A stretch of 64,000 nucleotides of DNA from Nonomuraea fuscirosea (GTDB lineage: Bacteria; Actinomycetota; Actinomycetes; Streptosporangiales; Streptosporangiaceae): assembly GCF_003001935.1 (NCBI RefSeq), contig NZ_PVNG01000021.1, positions 62,001 through 126,000 of the forward strand. The letters run 5' to 3'. The notes beneath the pieces were generated by a model. It saw only the letters and a program-made list of their open reading frames with translations. It made no database searches and had not been told where the DNA came from. Within the stretch, counting starts at the first letter, position 1; each line of letters starts with the position of its first letter. Of the stretch, positions 8,660-17,615 are shown in pieces. The position numbers were made by a program, and so were the translations under genes.

Positions 8660-9414
8660 GCGCGCCCCGTGTCGCCATCGTGACGGGCTCGAGCTCCGGG
8701 ATCGGAGAAGGGATCGCCCGCGCGCTCGCGGCCGACGGCTTCACCGTCGTGGTGAACTCGGCCACCTCGGTCGACGCCGGCGAGCGGCTCGCGGCCGAGC
8801 TTCCGGGGGCGAGCTACGTCCAGGCCGACATCGCCGATCCCTCCGACGCCGTGCGCCTGGTGGAGACGGCCGTGGCGCGGCACGGCCGTCTCGACCTGCT
8901 GGTGAACAACGCCGGGGTGGCGCGAGCCGTCCCCCACGCCGACCTGGACGCGGTCACCGCCGACGACTGGCACCGGATCCTCGGCGTCAACGTCGTCGGG
9001 ACGTGGCAGGTCTCCGTCGCCGCCGTGAAGGTCATGGAGCTCGGCGGCCAGATCGTCAACATCAGCTCGGTGGGCGGCTCGCGCCCCCTCGGCAGCTCGA
9101 TCCCCTACGCCGTCAGCAAGGCCGCGCTCGACCACATGACGAGGCTGCTGGCCAAGGCCGTGGGCCCGGACGTCCGGGTGAACGCGATCGCCCCGGGGCC
9201 GCTCCAGACCCGGCTGACCGCGGGCAGCCTCGCCACCCGGATGGCGCGCACCGTGGCGATGACACCGATGGGCCGGCTCGGGCAGCCGTCCGACGTCGCG
9301 GCGATGATCCTGGCGCTCGTCAAGGCCCCCTTCGTCACCGGTGAGGTGATCAACGTCGACGGCGGCATCAACCTCGTCACCCACATGGACGCGCCTCGCG
9401 AGGCCAACGCGTGA
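8656..9414 (+). CDS. SDR-family NAD(P)-dependent oxidoreductase
   Basis: A 252-residue classical short-chain dehydrogenase: cofactor motif TGSSSGIG (10-17), NNAG (about 84-87), catalytic Ser near ISSVGGS (136-142) and Tyr151/Lys155 in YAVSK. The C-terminus GEVINVDGG is typical. Its ATG overlaps the aldolase stop by 4 bp, so the two are translationally coupled. Likely role: oxidising or reducing a hydroxy/keto intermediate before or after aldol cleavage. Confidence 0.92.
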   Translation: MSAPRVAIVTGSSSGIGEGIARALAADGFTVVVNSATSVDAGERLAAELPGASYVQADIADPSDAVRLVETAVARHGRLDLLVNNAGVARAVPHADLDAVTADDWHRILGVNVVGTWQVSVAAVKVMELGGQIVNISSVGGSRPLGSSIPYAVSKAALDHMTRLLAKAVGPDVRVNAIAPGPLQTRLTAGSLATRMARTVAMTPMGRLGQPSDVAAMILALVKAPFVTGEVINVDGGINLVTHMDAPREANA

Positions 9415-9419
9415 TCCGT

Positions 9420-9455
9420 CCCGGCATCGGCCGGGTCGGCGCGGGTGAACCCGCG
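9420..9455. terminator. Bidirectional terminator: two GC-rich hairpins
   Basis: Between convergent SDR and MFS genes lie two tight stems: CCCGGC/GCCGGG with an ATCG tetraloop (9420-9435), and CGCGGGT/ACCCGCG with a two-base apex (9440-9455). No U-tract follows, as is common in actinomycetes. The convergent position supports termination from both sides. Confidence 0.6.
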
Positions 9456-9465
9456 GGTAAGCGTC

Positions 9466-10902
9466 CTACCTGAGCTCAGGGCTCAGGCGGCCGCCCGTGC
9501 GGCCCGCCGCACGGGCGGTGAGAGCGCCGATCGAGCAGATGATCGCGAACCCGAACAGGACGTAGCGGGCCGCGTCGAGCATCGAGGAGCCACCCAGGTT
9601 GACCAGGGCGCCCGCGGTGGCCGTACCGAACGCGATCGACAGGCTGGTCACGGTGGCGATCGCGGCGGCCGCCCGCCCGCCCTCCTCCGGATCAGGGGTG
9701 CCGGCCATCACCGCCACCGCCAGGTGCGGGTAGGCCAGCCCGACGCCGGCCCCGGCGGCGCACAGCACCGGCACCCACAGCAGGACCAGCCAGCCGGGCG
9801 CGTCCTGGCGCTGCAGCAGCCCCTGGAGGAGGAAGCCGAATGCCAGCAGCAGCGGCCCGGCGACGCGCAGCCGGCCGATCGTGCGCTCGCCGGCGGCCGA
9901 GGAACCGACGAGCTGCGTCGCCGACCAGCCGAGGGAGACGACCGCCCCGAGGAACCCCGCCACGGCCGGCGTCAGCCCGCCCAGCCGCTGGCCGAACAGC
10001 GGCAGGAACGACTCCACCGCCACGCCGAAGGCCAGCAGCGCCAGCGTCAGGTACAGCCACTTCAGCGCCGAGCCCGGCCGGTAGGTGGCGGCCGGGAAGA
10101 CCCGGCGTTCACTGCGCCGTTCATGAGCGACGAAGGCCAGCATCAGCAGCAGCGCCACCGCGATGCCGGCCGCCATGGCGGCGGCGCCGGGCAGCACCCC
10201 CGCCACGCTGACCGCGGCGGTGGCCGCCGTGACCAGCAGCAACGACAGCACCGGGACCGGCGCCCCGGCGCCACCGCGGTCGCCGCGCGGCAGCACCCGG
10301 GGCACGAGCAGGCCGCACACCCCCGCGATCACCGCCATCGTGACGAACGCCAGTCGCCAGCCGCCGAACTGGGCGAACAGCCCGCCGAGCGCGGGGCCGA
10401 CGAAGTTGCCGACACCGTACATCGCCGACATGAGCGCGTTGCCCCGTGCCCACAACCGCGGCGGCAGCGCCGATCGGACGGCGGCGAAGCCCAGCCCGGA
10501 CAGCAGCCCCGCGCCCAGCCCCTGGGCGCCGCGACCGGCCAGTAGTACCGGCATCTCCGGGCTCACCGCGCAGGTCAGCGAGCCCAGCAGGAAGACGCCG
10601 AAGCCGAGCAGGTAGGCGCCGACGTCACCCCACCGGGCGAGGAGGCGGCTGACCAGCATCGTCGCGATCACCATCGCGACGAGATAGATCGTCATGTTCC
10701 ACGCGTAGAAGCCGGCGCCGCCGATGTCGGCCACCGCGGTCGGCAGCAGGCTAGACGCCAGGTAGATGTTGATCGCGCCGACGAGCACGCCGACGGCCGG
10801 CACGATCGCCGCCCCGGCGTGCTCAGGGCCCAGCAGCTCCCGCCACGAGCCCGGAGCGGGGTGGTCGCCGGTGGTCACTCCGGCGCTGTCAGAAGCAGTC
10901 AT
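9466..10902 (-). CDS. MFS transporter, multidrug-efflux-like
   Basis: A 478-residue membrane protein with 12-14 predicted helices and Arg-rich cytoplasmic loops (RLLARWGD early, MSAMYGVGNFVGPALGG midway). The pattern suits DHA2-type drug/H+ antiporters. The start is set at the ATG at 10902 (MTASDSAG); an in-frame start at 11007 would add a hydrophilic Arg-rich tail that looks non-coding. It follows the second ACS-type MFS gene by 115 bp in the same direction, so it may or may not share that operon. Substrate unknown. Confidence 0.85.
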   Translation of the reverse strand: MTASDSAGVTTGDHPAPGSWRELLGPEHAGAAIVPAVGVLVGAINIYLASSLLPTAVADIGGAGFYAWNMTIYLVAMVIATMLVSRLLARWGDVGAYLLGFGVFLLGSLTCAVSPEMPVLLAGRGAQGLGAGLLSGLGFAAVRSALPPRLWARGNALMSAMYGVGNFVGPALGGLFAQFGGWRLAFVTMAVIAGVCGLLVPRVLPRGDRGGAGAPVPVLSLLLVTAATAAVSVAGVLPGAAAMAAGIAVALLLMLAFVAHERRSERRVFPAATYRPGSALKWLYLTLALLAFGVAVESFLPLFGQRLGGLTPAVAGFLGAVVSLGWSATQLVGSSAAGERTIGRLRVAGPLLLAFGFLLQGLLQRQDAPGWLVLLWVPVLCAAGAGVGLAYPHLAVAVMAGTPDPEEGGRAAAAIATVTSLSIAFGTATAGALVNLGGSSMLDAARYVLFGFAIICSIGALTARAAGRTGGRLSPELR

Positions 10903-11017
10903 GCGTTCAAGCCTGTCGTTGAACGGGCTCCAGAGACTTTCGCCGGCTGCCCTGTCCCCTGCCTGGGCTCGGTGCGCGGAAAGCCTCAACGGCCGGTCGA
11001 AGCGCACCCCTGAGGGT

Positions 11018-12325
11018 TCAGGGCGGGGAGATCGGAGTGACGGGCTCGCGGTGGGAGGCGGACGTCGTCAGCGCGAGCAGGCCGCTCAGGATGAGGCAGA
11101 CGGCCATCGCGGTGAACGGGGCCTGGTAGCCGCCGCTCAGGTCACGCAGCCAGCCCGTGAAGTAGCCGGCCGCGAAGCCGCCGAGGCTGCCGACGGTGTT
11201 GATCAGGGCCAGGCCCGCCGCGGCGGCCGCGCCCGTGAGGGACTCGCCGGCGATGCTCCAGAAGATGGGGATGGCCGCGTAGATGCCGATGGCCGTGATC
11301 GAGACGCCGAGCATGAGGAGCGGGAAGGAGTCGCCGGCGTAGGAGCAGATGAGGACGGCCAGGCCCGCGAGCACGGCGGGCGCCGCGAACCGCCAGGGGC
11401 GCAGCCCCCTTGTCCGGGAGCGCCGGCTCCACACCCAGCAGGCGATCGCGCCGAGCGTGAACGGCACGAAGGTCACGAGGCTGAGGGCGTTGGCGTTGTC
11501 GCCGCGGGGGAGGGCGGCGGTGACGAGGGGCAGGAAGAAGCTGATCGCGAACATCGGGAAGGTGAGCAGGAAGAAGATCCCGGCCAGCCGGATCGTCACC
11601 GGGCTGCGCAGGGCCGCCAGGAACGAGCGGTGCTCGCCGGCCTCCCGGGCCGGGCCGGACCGTTCGAGGGCCTCCCGCTCCTGCGGGGTCAGCCACGTCG
11701 CCTCGCGCGGTGTCGAAGGCAGGGCCCTGAGCACGACGAGTCCGAGGACGACCGCGGCCAGCCCTTCGACGGCGAACATGAAGCGCCAGCCCTCGATTCC
11801 GAACGTGCTGGTCCCGTGGTGGATGAGCCAGTTGGAGACGGGGCCGCCCAGAGCCGTCGAGAGGGGCACCGCGACGTAGTACACGCCGAGCACCGCGACG
11901 CGCTGCGGCCCGCTGAACCACAGCGTGAGGTAGAACAGGATCCCGGGCAGCAGGCCCGCCTCGGCGATGCCGAGCAGGACGCGCATCGCGGCGAACGAGC
12001 CCGCCCCGGTGACCAGGGCGTGCGCCGCGGCGGCCAGCCCCCACGTGACCGCGATCCTGGCCAGCCACCTGCGCGCGCCCACCCGGTAGAGCAGGTAGTT
12101 GCTGGGCACTTCGAGCACGACGTAGCCGACGAAGAACAGGGCGACGCCCAGCCCGTAGGCGGTGGCGGTCATGCCGAGGTCGGGGTTCATGTGGGGGGCC
12201 GCGAAGCCGACGTTGACGCGGTCGAGGTAGTTGACGAACAGCAGGGCGATGAGGATCGGCAGGAGGCGTCTGGCCGCCTTGCCGCCGGCTGTGGCGAGCA
12301 GGTCCGGGGAGGGGGTCTGGGTCAT
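11018..12325 (-). CDS. MFS transporter, anion:cation symporter (ACS/phthalate-permease-like)
   Basis: A 435-residue permease. FVNYLDRVNVGFA (about 30-42) and GYVVLEVPSNYLLYRVGARRW (about 70-90) are hallmarks of the ACS family, which imports organic anions such as glucarate, phthalate or tartrate with protons. Its start overlaps the M24 peptidase stop (ATGA), so the two are translationally coupled. A much longer open frame continues upstream across the peptidase gene but is only its shadow. A second ACS permease (14553-15881) starts the same operon. Substrate unknown, likely a carboxylate or amino acid derivative. Confidence 0.9.
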   Translation of the reverse strand: MTQTPSPDLLATAGGKAARRLLPILIALLFVNYLDRVNVGFAAPHMNPDLGMTATAYGLGVALFFVGYVVLEVPSNYLLYRVGARRWLARIAVTWGLAAAAHALVTGAGSFAAMRVLLGIAEAGLLPGILFYLTLWFSGPQRVAVLGVYYVAVPLSTALGGPVSNWLIHHGTSTFGIEGWRFMFAVEGLAAVVLGLVVLRALPSTPREATWLTPQEREALERSGPAREAGEHRSFLAALRSPVTIRLAGIFFLLTFPMFAISFFLPLVTAALPRGDNANALSLVTFVPFTLGAIACWVWSRRSRTRGLRPWRFAAPAVLAGLAVLICSYAGDSFPLLMLGVSITAIGIYAAIPIFWSIAGESLTGAAAAAGLALINTVGSLGGFAAGYFTGWLRDLSGGYQAPFTAMAVCLILSGLLALTTSASHREPVTPISPP

Positions 12326-13488
12326 CGTGCGCTCTCGATCAGTACGCGGGTGCCGGGGGGTGTGGTCAGGTTGACGGTCTCGTCGCGGCCGACGTGGACG
12401 AAGTCCTCGATGTGGAAGCCCTGCGCGGGGTCGGTCCAGCCGAGTTCGATCTCGAGGGTCATGCCTTCGACGAGCGGCTCGTCGTACTCGACGGTCAGCT
12501 GCGGCTCCTCGTGCAGCACCAGGCCGATGCCGTGCCCGACGATGCTCCAGCGGAACTCCTCGCCCTGGCGCTCGTACGCGCGCCGGGCGAGGTGCACGAG
12601 CTCGCGGGCGGCGACACCCGGCCGGGCCGCTTCGACGATGGTGTCGTGGACGGCGCTGATGCGGTCGAAGCGGGTGCGTTGCGCCCGGCTCGCGGTGCCG
12701 ACGACGGCCGTACGGGCGATGTCGGAGCAGTAGCCGTCGATGCGGACGCCCCAGTCGGTCCGGATCAGCATCCCGGCCTCCAGCGCCTGGTCGCCGGGCC
12801 ACGGATGCCACTGCCCGGCGCGGCAGCCGCCGCCGAAGATCGAATGGGTCAGTTCCTGCGCTCCTTCGCGCATGAGCGCGTCGGTGACGCGCGCGGCGAC
12901 GGCCCGTTCGCTCTCGCCCGCGACGATGCTCCGCAGCCCGTTCTCCAGGTGACGGGCCGTCATCCGGTTGACGTGCGTGAGGAGTGCGACCTCGGCCGGC
13001 GTCTTCACCTTGCGCATCTCGTTCAGCAGCGGCCAGGCGTCGCCGTACCGCAGCCCGGGCAGCCGGCGCCGAAGACCCTCGACGATCTTGTACGGGGTGG
13101 CGCGGTGCTCGACGCCGATCAGGCCGGAGGTGATGCCCAGGCCGGTGAGGGCCTCGGCGACCACGTCGATCATGTGGTCGTGCTCCCCCAGGTAGCCCCG
13201 GATGTCCTGGATGCGCGGGCGGCTCTCTTCGCGGGCCCAGGTGCCGGCCCCGTTCCAGGCGTCGGCGCGCGGGGCAGGGACGACGTAGACGGGCGGCGCG
13301 CCGTTCGCGGGCCACACGACGATGTGCAGCCGTTCCCAGGTGAGCCGCATGTCCGGGTGGTAGAAGCCGGACAGGTAGTGGGTGTTCTCGGGCCAGGTCG
13401 ACACGATCGCGTCGAACGGGCCCGCGTCGAGCAGGCGCTGGATTCGGCCGACGTCGGCGTATCCGGTGGCAGGGGGGTTCGTCGTCAT
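12322..13488 (-). CDS. M24-family metallopeptidase (Xaa-Pro peptidase/creatinase-like)
   Basis: A 388-residue protein with the pita-bread fold and a complete dinuclear metal site: Asp245 (RTDWG), Asp256 (CSDIAR), His319 (VGHGIG), Glu346/348 (LEIELG) and Glu361 (HIEDF). The N-terminal creatinase-type domain (1-155) includes NTHYLSGFYHPDMR. Family members cleave Xaa-Pro bonds or hydrolyse creatine-like C-N bonds. It lies 22 bp after the DUF4392 gene and overlaps the MFS gene by 4 bp. The neighbours suggest small-molecule amide hydrolysis in the cytoplasm rather than general peptide turnover. Confidence 0.88.
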   Translation of the reverse strand: MTTNPPATGYADVGRIQRLLDAGPFDAIVSTWPENTHYLSGFYHPDMRLTWERLHIVVWPANGAPPVYVVPAPRADAWNGAGTWAREESRPRIQDIRGYLGEHDHMIDVVAEALTGLGITSGLIGVEHRATPYKIVEGLRRRLPGLRYGDAWPLLNEMRKVKTPAEVALLTHVNRMTARHLENGLRSIVAGESERAVAARVTDALMREGAQELTHSIFGGGCRAGQWHPWPGDQALEAGMLIRTDWGVRIDGYCSDIARTAVVGTASRAQRTRFDRISAVHDTIVEAARPGVAARELVHLARRAYERQGEEFRWSIVGHGIGLVLHEEPQLTVEYDEPLVEGMTLEIELGWTDPAQGFHIEDFVHVGRDETVNLTTPPGTRVLIESAR

Positions 13489-13510
13489 CGTGACGGCCTC
13501 TCGGGTGTGC

Positions 13511-14527
13511 TCAGTGCGAGGGGGAGGGCGCCCTGGTCAGGGCCTGGGTGACGGCCGTCCGGATGAGGGTGGCGGCGGCGCGCTGGGCGTCCAGCGGCAC
13601 GCCGTCGTCGCTCAGCGTGGGACGGGCGTGCCAGCCGCAGACGACCCCGGCGCGCACGGCGGCGCGCAGCAGGTTCTCCACGTAGTCGGCGTCCGCGATC
13701 AGGTCGGGCCGTTCGACGAGGTAGGCGATGAGCGCGGTGACGGCGTACCCGCCCCAGTCCGAGATGGCGGCGGTGAGCACGTGATCGGTCGTCACCGCGG
13801 CGGCCATCCCGGCGCCGCAGGGGCAGCGGCATGTCCCGCCCGCGGGCTGGATGGCCGCCACCTCCGGGATGGCGCCGAAACCCGCCTCGTTGCCGGCGTC
13901 GCCGATGCCGCAGGTGAGCACGCCCTGGGCGTGTGCCCGCTCGAACAGCGCGGCGCTGTCGAAGTGCACGTCGTGCCAGGGGTTGCCGGTGGCGCCGTGG
14001 ATGACGCCCGCGCGGTTCGGGGCGAGCAGTTCGATGGCCAGGACGAGGCAGGGCCGCAGGTCGTCCAGGATGGCGCGGCTGAAGTCGCGTCCGGCGTCGT
14101 CGTCCTGCGGTGAGACGTGCAGCGTGACCGTGCCCGGCCGGTGGTCGTCCTCGCCGAGCCGGACGTTGAGCTCGCCCGCGCGTACGACCTCGGCCAGCGG
14201 CCCCAGGAACCGTTCGACGGAGGCGAGGTGGACCTCGGCCCCGAGGCCCAGGGTGAGGATCCGGGCGAGGGCCACCGCGCCGAGGAGGCCGTCGATCTCG
14301 CCGGTGGGCAGGCTCGGCGGGCCGCCCGCGCCGCACAGGATGACGACGCGGTCGCCGGGTTCGACCCGGTTCACGATCGCCTGCGCCATGGCGGTGCTGA
14401 GCGGCTTGCCGGTGTGCCGGCGTACGGCCTCGTACAGCTGGTGGGCGACGCCTCTGGGCATGTTGCCGAGGGGGCGCAGCTCGGTGGTCATGATCTGGTC
14501 GACGTACTGTCCGATGATCTCTGGCAA
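13511..14527 (-). CDS. DUF4392 protein, D-glutamate cyclase-like
   Basis: A 338-residue protein. GAGGPPSLPTGEIDG (66-80) and GDAGNEAGFG (209-218) match the DUF4392 family, whose characterised member (DGLUCY) converts D-glutamate to 5-oxo-D-proline. The C-terminal CRCPCGAGMAAAVTTDH segment is also family-like. It is sandwiched between an ACS permease (25 bp upstream) and an M24 peptidase (22 bp downstream). The family call is fairly firm; the reaction in this operon is inferred and could be lyase or cyclase chemistry on another amino acid. Confidence 0.75.
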   Translation of the reverse strand: MPEIIGQYVDQIMTTELRPLGNMPRGVAHQLYEAVRRHTGKPLSTAMAQAIVNRVEPGDRVVILCGAGGPPSLPTGEIDGLLGAVALARILTLGLGAEVHLASVERFLGPLAEVVRAGELNVRLGEDDHRPGTVTLHVSPQDDDAGRDFSRAILDDLRPCLVLAIELLAPNRAGVIHGATGNPWHDVHFDSAALFERAHAQGVLTCGIGDAGNEAGFGAIPEVAAIQPAGGTCRCPCGAGMAAAVTTDHVLTAAISDWGGYAVTALIAYLVERPDLIADADYVENLLRAAVRAGVVCGWHARPTLSDDGVPLDAQRAAATLIRTAVTQALTRAPSPSH

Positions 14528-14552
14528 GGGTTCGGCCTTTCGGGTGAGCGGG

Positions 14553-15881
14553 CTAGGCGCGCGGCGGGCCGGCGAACTCGGGCCGCCGCCTGAGCAGCAG
14601 CGCGACCACGGCTCCGAGCGCCATGACGGCGGCGACGACGAACATGGCCGGCCGGTAGCTGCCGGTCGCCCCGTACAGGCCGCCGGTCATGTACGGGGCG
14701 ACGAACCCGGCCACGTTCGCCAGCCCGCCCGCCACGCCGATGCCCGCCGCCGCGGCGGCGCCGCGCAGGAAGCGCGGCGGCAACTGCCAGAAGACGGGCA
14801 GCACCGCGTAGCTGCCGGCCGCGGCGATGGAGATCGCGATCATCACGAGCGTCGTGCCGGGCAGGTAGAGGGCCACCGACACGGCGACGGCGCCCACGAG
14901 CAGCGGGACCGCGGCGTGGTAGTGGCGCTCCTGATGCCGGTCGGAGCTGCGGCCGACCAGCCACATGGCCAGCGCCGCCGCCGCGAACGGCACGGCGGTC
15001 AGCAGCGCCGTCTCCCAGATCGAGAACGGCCGGCCGGACGGCGCGGCCAGGCTCGCGATGACCTGGGGCAGGAAGAAGGACAGGGCGTAGCCGCCCATGT
15101 TCACCGAGAGCCCGATGAAGGAGACGGCGTAGATGCGCCAGTCCTTCAGCGCCGACCGGACGTCCGACGGGCCGTGCTCGGCGGCGGCGCCGGCTTCACG
15201 CTCCAGCGTGGCCCGCAGCGCGCCGCGTTCGTGCTCGCTGAGCCACGGGACGTCCTTCGGCGAGCCGGGCAGGACGAAGAACACGAGCACGCCGACGAGC
15301 ACGGCGGGAACGGCCTCGGCCACGAACATGAACCGCCAGCCCTCAAGGCCCCACAGGCCGTGACCGTGCTCGATCAGCAGCGCCGACAGGGGCGCGCCCA
15401 GCACGACCGCGACGGGGATCGCGATGAGGAAGAGCGCGACCATGCGGGCCCGTACCGGCGCGGGGAACCAGAGCGTGAGCAGGTAGATGACGCCCGGCAC
15501 GAACCCCGCCTCGGCGATGCCGAGCAGGACGCGCACGGCGTAGAAGCCGACCTCGGACTGCACGAACCCCATGGCCCCCGAGATCAGTCCCCAGGTCACC
15601 ATGATGCGCGCGAGCCAAATCCGGGCGCCGACCCGGTGCAGGATGACGTTGGAGGGCACCTCGAACGCCACGTAGCCGATGAAGAACAGCCCCGCCCCCA
15701 GGCCGTACGCGGTGCTGGACAGCCCGAGATCGGCGTTCATGGTGGCGGCGGCGAAGCCGATGTTGACCCGGTCGAGATAGCTGATGACGTACATCAGCGC
15801 GACCAGGGGGATGAGCCGGACGGCGGCCTTACGGGTGGCTGAGCGCAGGGCGGCCGGATCGCCGGTGGTGATGTGGGTCAT
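14553..15881 (-). CDS. MFS transporter, anion:cation symporter family (operon leader)
   Basis: A 442-residue permease with about 12 helices and ACS hallmarks: YLDRVNIGFAAATMNADLG (about 40-58), then EVPSNVILHRVGARIW. It is paralogous to the 11018-12325 permease. It is the first gene of a leftward operon and divergent from the tetR gene, with a strong inverted repeat (15897-15925) just upstream. Two ACS permeases in one operon suggest uptake of two related anions or an importer/exporter pair. Confidence 0.9.
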   Translation of the reverse strand: MTHITTGDPAALRSATRKAAVRLIPLVALMYVISYLDRVNIGFAAATMNADLGLSSTAYGLGAGLFFIGYVAFEVPSNVILHRVGARIWLARIMVTWGLISGAMGFVQSEVGFYAVRVLLGIAEAGFVPGVIYLLTLWFPAPVRARMVALFLIAIPVAVVLGAPLSALLIEHGHGLWGLEGWRFMFVAEAVPAVLVGVLVFFVLPGSPKDVPWLSEHERGALRATLEREAGAAAEHGPSDVRSALKDWRIYAVSFIGLSVNMGGYALSFFLPQVIASLAAPSGRPFSIWETALLTAVPFAAAALAMWLVGRSSDRHQERHYHAAVPLLVGAVAVSVALYLPGTTLVMIAISIAAAGSYAVLPVFWQLPPRFLRGAAAAAGIGVAGGLANVAGFVAPYMTGGLYGATGSYRPAMFVVAAVMALGAVVALLLRRRPEFAGPPRA

Positions 15882-15896
15882 GACACCTCCTGGCGA

Positions 15897-15925
15897 TACA
15901 GCGTATAGATTTCATATACGTTGTA
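15897..15925. promoter_or_regulatory. Probable TetR operator: 11-bp inverted repeat
   Basis: Arms TACAGCGTATA (15897-15907) and TATACGTTGTA (15915-15925) are inverted with one mismatch and a 7-bp spacer, giving a 29-bp site. It lies 16 bp before the MFS start (15881) and 56 bp before the tetR start, as expected for a TetR repressor controlling both genes. It is AT-rich compared with its surroundings and probably overlaps the -10 regions. Confidence 0.68.
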
Positions 15926-15980
15926 AATAGCTGGATGAAAAGATCTTCATCCCCCGTACGACGTATCCGTCTGCGGTACG

Positions 15981-16712
15981 GTGGGAGACGTGACCTCCCG
16001 ACCCGCCCCAGACCAAGGACGTCCCGAGCCCGGCGAGCCCCGGCGAGCCCGCCGCGGGTCACGCACCCAGGCCGTCTCCGTCACCCTGGACGACGTGGCC
16101 GACGCGGCGCTGCGGCAGGCCGGCCAGTCCGGGCTCGACGCCGTGACGATCCGCAGCGTCGCCACCGAGCTGGGCATCTCCCCCATGACGATCTACCGGT
16201 TCGTCGACTCCAAGGACGAACTGATCGACGCCATGCTCGTCCTCGCGCTCAGCAGGATGGAGGTGCCGCACAGCAGCGCCTCGGACTGGCGGCAGCGGGT
16301 CATCGACATCATGGTGGCCTGGCGGGAGCTGCTCCTCGCCCATCCCAGCGTGGTCCAGATGCTGGTGAACAGGCGCGTTCCGGCCCACTCCGAAGGTCTC
16401 GGGCGGCTGGCCGAGCACGTCCTGGCGAACCTGGAGGACGGCGGCATCACCGGTGAGGAGGCGGCGCGGACGTTCTGGCGGATCTTCTCCTTCACCTTCG
16501 GCCACATCGTGTTCGAGCGGCCGCGGCGCGACATCGACGCCGAGGCGCAGGCGGAGGCCGGGCGCGCGATGGCGGCGACCGCGCGCCTGCGCGGCTTCGA
16601 ACGGGTGCGGGACCTGGCGGGCGAGCTGACCGACATCGCCGCGCGGGGCACGCTGGAGAGCTCGCTCAAGGTGCTGCTCGACGGGGTGGGCGCGCGACCG
16701 TCCGGCACCTGA
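15981..16712 (+). CDS. TetR/AcrR-family transcriptional regulator
   Basis: A 243-residue regulator. The helix-turn-helix (about 33-80) contains VTLDDVADAALRQ and ELGISPMTIYRFVDSKDEL, a clear TetR recognition helix. The helical ligand domain (90-235) is unassigned. The GTG at 15981 gives the longest reading; a second GTG at 15990 lies only 2-3 bases after GGGAG, so the start is uncertain and may be leaderless. It is divergent from the permease/DUF4392/M24/permease operon, which it probably represses until an effector binds. Confidence 0.85.
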   Translation: MGDVTSRPAPDQGRPEPGEPRRARRGSRTQAVSVTLDDVADAALRQAGQSGLDAVTIRSVATELGISPMTIYRFVDSKDELIDAMLVLALSRMEVPHSSASDWRQRVIDIMVAWRELLLAHPSVVQMLVNRRVPAHSEGLGRLAEHVLANLEDGGITGEEAARTFWRIFSFTFGHIVFERPRRDIDAEAQAEAGRAMAATARLRGFERVRDLAGELTDIAARGTLESSLKVLLDGVGARPSGT

Positions 16713-16745
16713 CGGGGCCCGCGGTGTACGCCTGGTGCAGCGCGA

Positions 16746-17387
16746 TCAGTCGCCGAGCGCGAGCCTGATCCCGAACGCGGCGATCACGGTCCCGGCGACC
16801 CGGTCCAGCAGCCGCCTGGCCCGGCCCGTGCGGAGCCATCCGCGCAGGCCGCGGGCGAAGGCGACCAGCGCCGCCGACCAGACCAGCCCCAGCGCGACGT
16901 GCACCGAGGCGAGCAGGACTCCCATCGCCAGGTGATTGGTCTGCGCCGGGATGAACTGCGGCAGCACGGCGACGTAGAAGACGCCCACCTTGGGGTTGAG
17001 CAGGTTCGTCGTCAGACCCTGGCGGAAGCCGCGGACCATCGCGTCGGCTCCGGAGGCAAGCGGGTGCCCGTCCGGCTCCCCGTCCGCCGTCCTGCCGCGG
17101 AAGGTGCCGGCCAGCATCCGGACGCCCATCCAGACCAGGTACGCCGCCCCGGCCCAGCGCAGCACCTCGTACGCGATGTGCGAGGCGGTGAGCAGAGCCG
17201 TCACCCCGAGCGAGGTGAGCGCACCCCACATCAGGGTGCCGGTCTGGATCCCCAGCACCACACCCCACGCGCTGCGGCGGCGCCCGAGGGCCGCGGTCCG
17301 CAGGATCAGGGCGGTGTCCAGACCTGGAGTGAGGGTGAGCACACCCACGACGAGGGCGAATTGCCATAAGGAGGTGGTGACAGCCAC
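16746..17387 (-). CDS. LysE/RhtB-family amino acid exporter
   Basis: A 213-residue membrane protein with about six helices. The start LWQFALVVGVLTLTPGLDTALILRTAALG is the LysE signature, followed by GIQTGTLMWGALTSLG and NLLNPKVGVFYVAVLPQF. I set the start at the GTG at 17387, because the second copy at 39955 begins at the equivalent codon. It exports amino acids or derivatives. It is nearly identical over its last 175 residues to the frameshifted copy at 39955-40609, so one arose by recent duplication. Confidence 0.88.
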   Translation of the reverse strand: MAVTTSLWQFALVVGVLTLTPGLDTALILRTAALGRRRSAWGVVLGIQTGTLMWGALTSLGVTALLTASHIAYEVLRWAGAAYLVWMGVRMLAGTFRGRTADGEPDGHPLASGADAMVRGFRQGLTTNLLNPKVGVFYVAVLPQFIPAQTNHLAMGVLLASVHVALGLVWSAALVAFARGLRGWLRTGRARRLLDRVAGTVIAAFGIRLALGD

Positions 17388-17615
17388 AGCAGGCAAGCCT
17401 ACTCTGCGCCTTCCGCCCTTGTCTGGAGCCGCTGAGCGGACATCCGTCCGTCTGCGCACGTCTTGGGCCCCTCACAAGCCCCAACACCCCCTTGACAGGT
17501 GCCGCGGCACGCATCATTCTGAGGCCAACCCATTGCCGACCGCTCTACGGACGATTGTCCGATGAAGTTCTGGCCGGAGGTGGGTTCACCCCCTGCGCCA
17601 CAGAGGAGCCACTTG

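Noticed and set aside
9445..10545. Long open frames antisense to MFS, ABC and other genes (for example 366 codons opposite the first MFS)
   Set aside because: Third-position GC bias makes long antisense frames common; they are Arg/Ala/Gly-rich and match no family.
12326..13315. A 765-codon fusion of an Arg-rich domain with the ACS permease
   Set aside because: The extra 5' part overlaps the well-supported M24 peptidase gene in another frame and is low-complexity Arg/Ala/Pro.
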